From Bostrychus sinensis (taxonomy: Eukaryota; Chordata; Actinopteri; Gobiiformes; Eleotridae), in assembly GCA_020698575.1 (NCBI GenBank), contig CM036254.1:33386749-33450748 (forward strand): DNA of 64,000 nt. Direction: 5' to 3'. The notes beneath the pieces are model-generated. The model worked only from the letters and a program-made list of their open reading frames with translations, searched no databases and was not told where the DNA came from. Shown here piece after piece: positions 60,848 to 64,000 of the stretch (position 1 is the stretch's first letter; the number at the start of each line of letters is the position of its first letter). A program made the translations under genes and the position numbers.

Positions 60848-62774
60848 CACTGTTAGAAAAGAAGGTCAATATTTGTACCCCTAGGGGTCCAATGGCTTGT
60901 CACTGGGGCAGTACCCTCAAAGGTCCAAATTCCGTACCCTTGATATAGGTACAAATATGTACCTCATGCTTTGTAACTGATAGGGACCACTCATGTACCT
61001 TTTAGTGGCAATTCTGTTCTTAGTTAATTAACATAAGCATTAGCATAAAAAGTACCTTTTTAAAAATGTACAGTATTGTTCTTTTAAAGAACTACACAGT
61101 AAATTGTCTAGTGTTAAATTAACACTGTCAGTGAACATTTGGTCCTTATCTGTCTAATGTTAAATTTACTCTTTACTCTAGTGTTAATATTTCAGTGTTA
61201 AAATGAACACAGCACCATGACACTGGTGAACAATGCCACACATGACCTGATGTCTTTGAGATGAAAAGGGCTGCATTCTAATGCACTCACTTCATCATTT
61301 ATTGGGCAGTGGTTAAAAACTTCACTTGTTTGACTGCACTTCAAACCCAAATTTTGAGCATTTCGCTTTTTTGTGAAAAAAAAAAAGCTAATGTCAATAA
61401 ATTAAAAAGGGTGTGTTTTTTTGTGAGCTAAAGTTAAATATAAACTTATCAGCTGTACTTAAGCTACAATATATAACATGGTCTTGTCCACATCTGTCAT
61501 GGTGCAAACATGACTCCCACAAGCATTGCCAAAGTTTTTTAAAGAAAAAAAAAAAAAGTACATGGAGAATACATTTCCAGTTAACCCAGGAGTCACTGTT
61601 TCTCTGAGTCATGGTTGCACCATGACTGATGTGGACAGGACCACGTTATAACTGAAGTTTAAGTACAAGTGGAAAGTTTTTTGTTTTTTTTTTAAATCAT
61701 GTTCTTCAAAAAAATGCTACATTCATAATTCTATTACATTGTTTTAACAACAGATCAATGAGTGTTAAACATTTCCTCAGCAATGTGATGTTTCTTAAAA
61801 TGACATTAAAGCAGAAACTGTTTCAATCACTGCCCATTAAATGATGGGAGTGAGTGCATTAGAATGCTGTCCTTTTTATCTCAAAGACATCAGGTCATGT
61901 GTGGCATTGTTCACCAGTGTCATGTTGCTGTGTTCATTTTAACACTCAACCTTTTACTGTGTATAACAGGGGTACAAAATTTGGACCTTTGAGGGTACTG
62001 CCCCAGTGACAAGACATTGGACCCCTAAGGGTACAAATATTGACCTTCTTTTCTAACAGTGTAGCAACAGAGCTAAAATACTGCCTTTTTTAAATGATTT
62101 AATGAAGAAAGGTGCCCAGTTTAAAGCATCAAAAATAATCTACCACCTGCAGCCTCTTGAGTATTATGCTCAACAGCAAGATCATTTAGGTTTTTTTTTT
62201 TTTTTTTTTTTTTTTTTAGCGAAGCTAAATTTGTCAGGCCACCTAACATTTTAAAATTGAATTTGAAACAGAAATAGAAAGTTTATATGAAATTACCCCG
62301 CTGGGTGTTCTTCACAGTTTCACTGCTTCATCTTCAATAACTGTACGTTTGTTTCAGTGAAAGCCCATTTGTAGAAAAATCTCCACTCCATTGTCAAGTC
62401 AAGCAACACAGTTGAATTTCCATGGAGCAGCATACAGACATGTGATCCAGCACAGTGTGCTTCCATTGGGATTTTTCACATAGTATCAATGCACCTTCCC
62501 ATAACTTAGAGCCAGTTTGTACCCAAATGGTACATTATTGTACCTGTTGTTCTCTAATATGTTACACATATTTTGGATTGTACCCCTACATGAGAGAAAA
62601 ATGGTACAAATATGGACCTTTTCACCATTTGGAACATATTTGTACCATGTCAACCTAGAAAGGGTACATATCAGTATCTTATGGTTCAACTATGACCCCT
62701 TGAGGGTACAACACCAGAAGTTGTACCTTAGAGAACAGATATGTACCCCAACCGTACCCTTTTTTCTGACAGTG
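60848..62774. mobile_element. Composite nested TA-flanked MITE, copy C (full length)
   Basis: 1927 bp from CACTGTTAGAAAAGAAGG to TTTTTTCTGACAGTG, with TA at 60846-60847 and 62775-62776. The nested boundaries match copy A: middle element 60848-62061, inner MITE 61095-61961. Its right end keeps extra sequence (ATGTACCCCAACCGTACCC) deleted in copy A, so C is closer to the source. Confidence 0.87.
61095..61961. mobile_element. Inner MITE nested in copy C
   Basis: 867 bp with TA flanks and the same inverted arms as the other inner copies. Confidence 0.85.
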
Positions 62775-62835
62775 TACACCTACACCCATAGTCACACAAA
62801 GTTCTGTGTGCTTGTAGATTTTTATATATATATAT

Positions 62836-63729
62836 TAGTGCCGGGAATCGATAAAAAATTAACAAATTAATCGCAAATCTGAAAAAAATTAATCGTGATT
62901 AATCACGATTAATAACTACCAGTTATTAATCGAGATTAATTGTATTATGAATTCACATACAAACACAAAATTGTAAGTTTAGAACATTTATTTTGAATTA
63001 ATCTTCACATACATGTTTGCAATGCAAACAAAACTTGCAAAGAAAATAAATGAATAGTCTCTTTGAGACCTGTAACTCAGACAAAGCTTGCCTGCTTTCC
63101 CCACTGAGGGACTAATAAAGGTATTCTTACTTACTTACTAAATAAGGTACAACCAACAAATACACAAAACTTACCTAAAAAAGCATGTGTAATCTCTTTT
63201 AGAACTTTAACAAAAATAAGTTTAATTGTTCAATTAATAACAATTGTTGTGGTTCACAACAGTGTAAATACTATGAACTGTGTTACTCCAGTGGTAATTG
63301 AACTCATCCTTGCATAGACTGCACATAACTTTTGTTTTGTCTATATTGCTGTCTGGTGACGATTTAAAGCAGAATTGTCCATTTAGCAATGTGTCTTTTT
63401 GGTCACTCATGTTGCTTTAGCTCGTTCACTTGTTGCATTAGGCTCGTTCCAGATGAACTGCGCCTCGCCTGGATTGTGAACGAGAGTGCATTGCCGCAAT
63501 GAGAGGAGGGGAAATACACCTGTACTGAAGTCAGACAGTTTGTGGCTCAGATCACGCACCATCACGCCCGAAATCCACCTGTCATCAGACCTGTGGCGTG
63601 TTGCTGCCTCTGTCAGTGTCGTCGTAATATTTTTGTTGTGATCAAATTAATCGATGCGTCAATTAAAATTAATGCGATTAAATCAATAAATTAACGCACT
63701 GCGTTAATGCGATAATTTTCCCAGCCCTA
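62836..63729. mobile_element. hAT-type MITE with 8-bp ATATATAT flanks
   Basis: 894 bp from TAGTGCCGGGAATCGAT to TTTTCCCAGCCCTA. ATATATAT lies on both sides (62828-62835, 63730-63737), though the flank is low-complexity. The ends are rich in TTAATCG words, including a 26-bp perfect palindrome at 62888-62913. An internal retroelement-tail-like segment lies near 63080-63140. Non-coding. Confidence 0.8.
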
Positions 63730-63845
63730 ATATATATTAATCAAGACAGATGCCATGTTCTCTAAAAACATTTATTTTGCTCAGACTTTGTCTGAAATTG
63801 TCATGTGCTTGTTAACTCTGGTCACTGCCCATTTAAATTCCCTGT

Positions 63846-64000
63846 TTCCTAGAACGTGCACGGTGGCTTAGTGGTTAGCACTCTTGCCTAACAGCAAGCA
63901 GGGCCTCAGTTCAATTCCTGGACTGTGTGAGGCCTTTCTGTGTAGAGTTTGCATATTCTCCCTGTGTCTGAGTTCTCCTGACCAGGATCCTGGCTCAAGA
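63846..64000 (+). repeat. tRNA-derived SINE, cut by the window end
   Basis: GGTGGCTTAGTGGTTAGCAC (box A) and CTCAGTTCAATTCCTGG (box B) are followed by GAGGCCTTTCTGTGTAGAG, as in the copies at 43106 and 45199. Confidence 0.75.

Overview
The window looks like teleost fish chromosomal DNA: AT-rich, intron-bearing, with a single-exon rhodopsin-like receptor and the repeat types usual in ray-finned fish (hAT MITEs with 8-bp target duplications, TA-flanked Tc1/mariner-type MITEs, tRNA-headed SINEs, a Penelope-like element, 5'-truncated LINEs, a piggyBac-type element). No bacterial, plasmid or CRISPR features are seen.

Layout. 1-9113 is one unbroken compound satellite of (CT)n blocks separated by CACACAGACA spacers, running off the left edge. 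9.2-10.0 kb is a GC-rich, coding-like decayed ORF built of amino-acid repeats. 10.0-12.35 kb is a broken hAT transposase with a BED zinc finger. 13.4-15.5 kb is a broken Penelope-like retroelement on the minus strand, interrupted by a MITE. 16.8-18.6 kb is the first copy of a nested TA-flanked composite MITE. It recurs as the shorter nested form at 43.4-44.6 kb, as a fragment at 59.2 kb and full length at 60.8-62.8 kb; its inner MITE also occurs alone near 21.9, 25.8 and 30.6 kb. 22.9-23.6 kb holds further nested insertions and a LINE fragment; 24.3-24.7 kb is a candidate solo LTR; 27.8-28.4 kb is a 5'-truncated LINE with target duplications.

The only intact protein-coding gene I can defend is at 32862-33890: a 342-aa receptor of the proton-sensing GPR4/GPR65/GPR68/GPR132 group, with a 5'UTR splice acceptor and a poly(A) signal. 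A second cellular-type locus, at 46.8-48.4 kb, is the 3' end of a HIPK-like protein kinase gene: three spliceable exons with two frame breaks, probably a pseudogene.

The rest is intergenic sequence filled with repeats: two sister hAT MITEs (34.3 and 50.4 kb) with perfect 8-bp duplications, a third hAT-type MITE (62.8-63.7 kb), a long inverted repeat (49.6/51.5 kb), a TTAA-flanked piggyBac-type element with a coding-like internal duplication (56.0-57.0 kb), a decayed zinc-finger mobile ORF (57.86-58.7 kb) and many SINE copies. The two gene loci show no functional link. Family names come from motif recognition by eye; no database search was possible.
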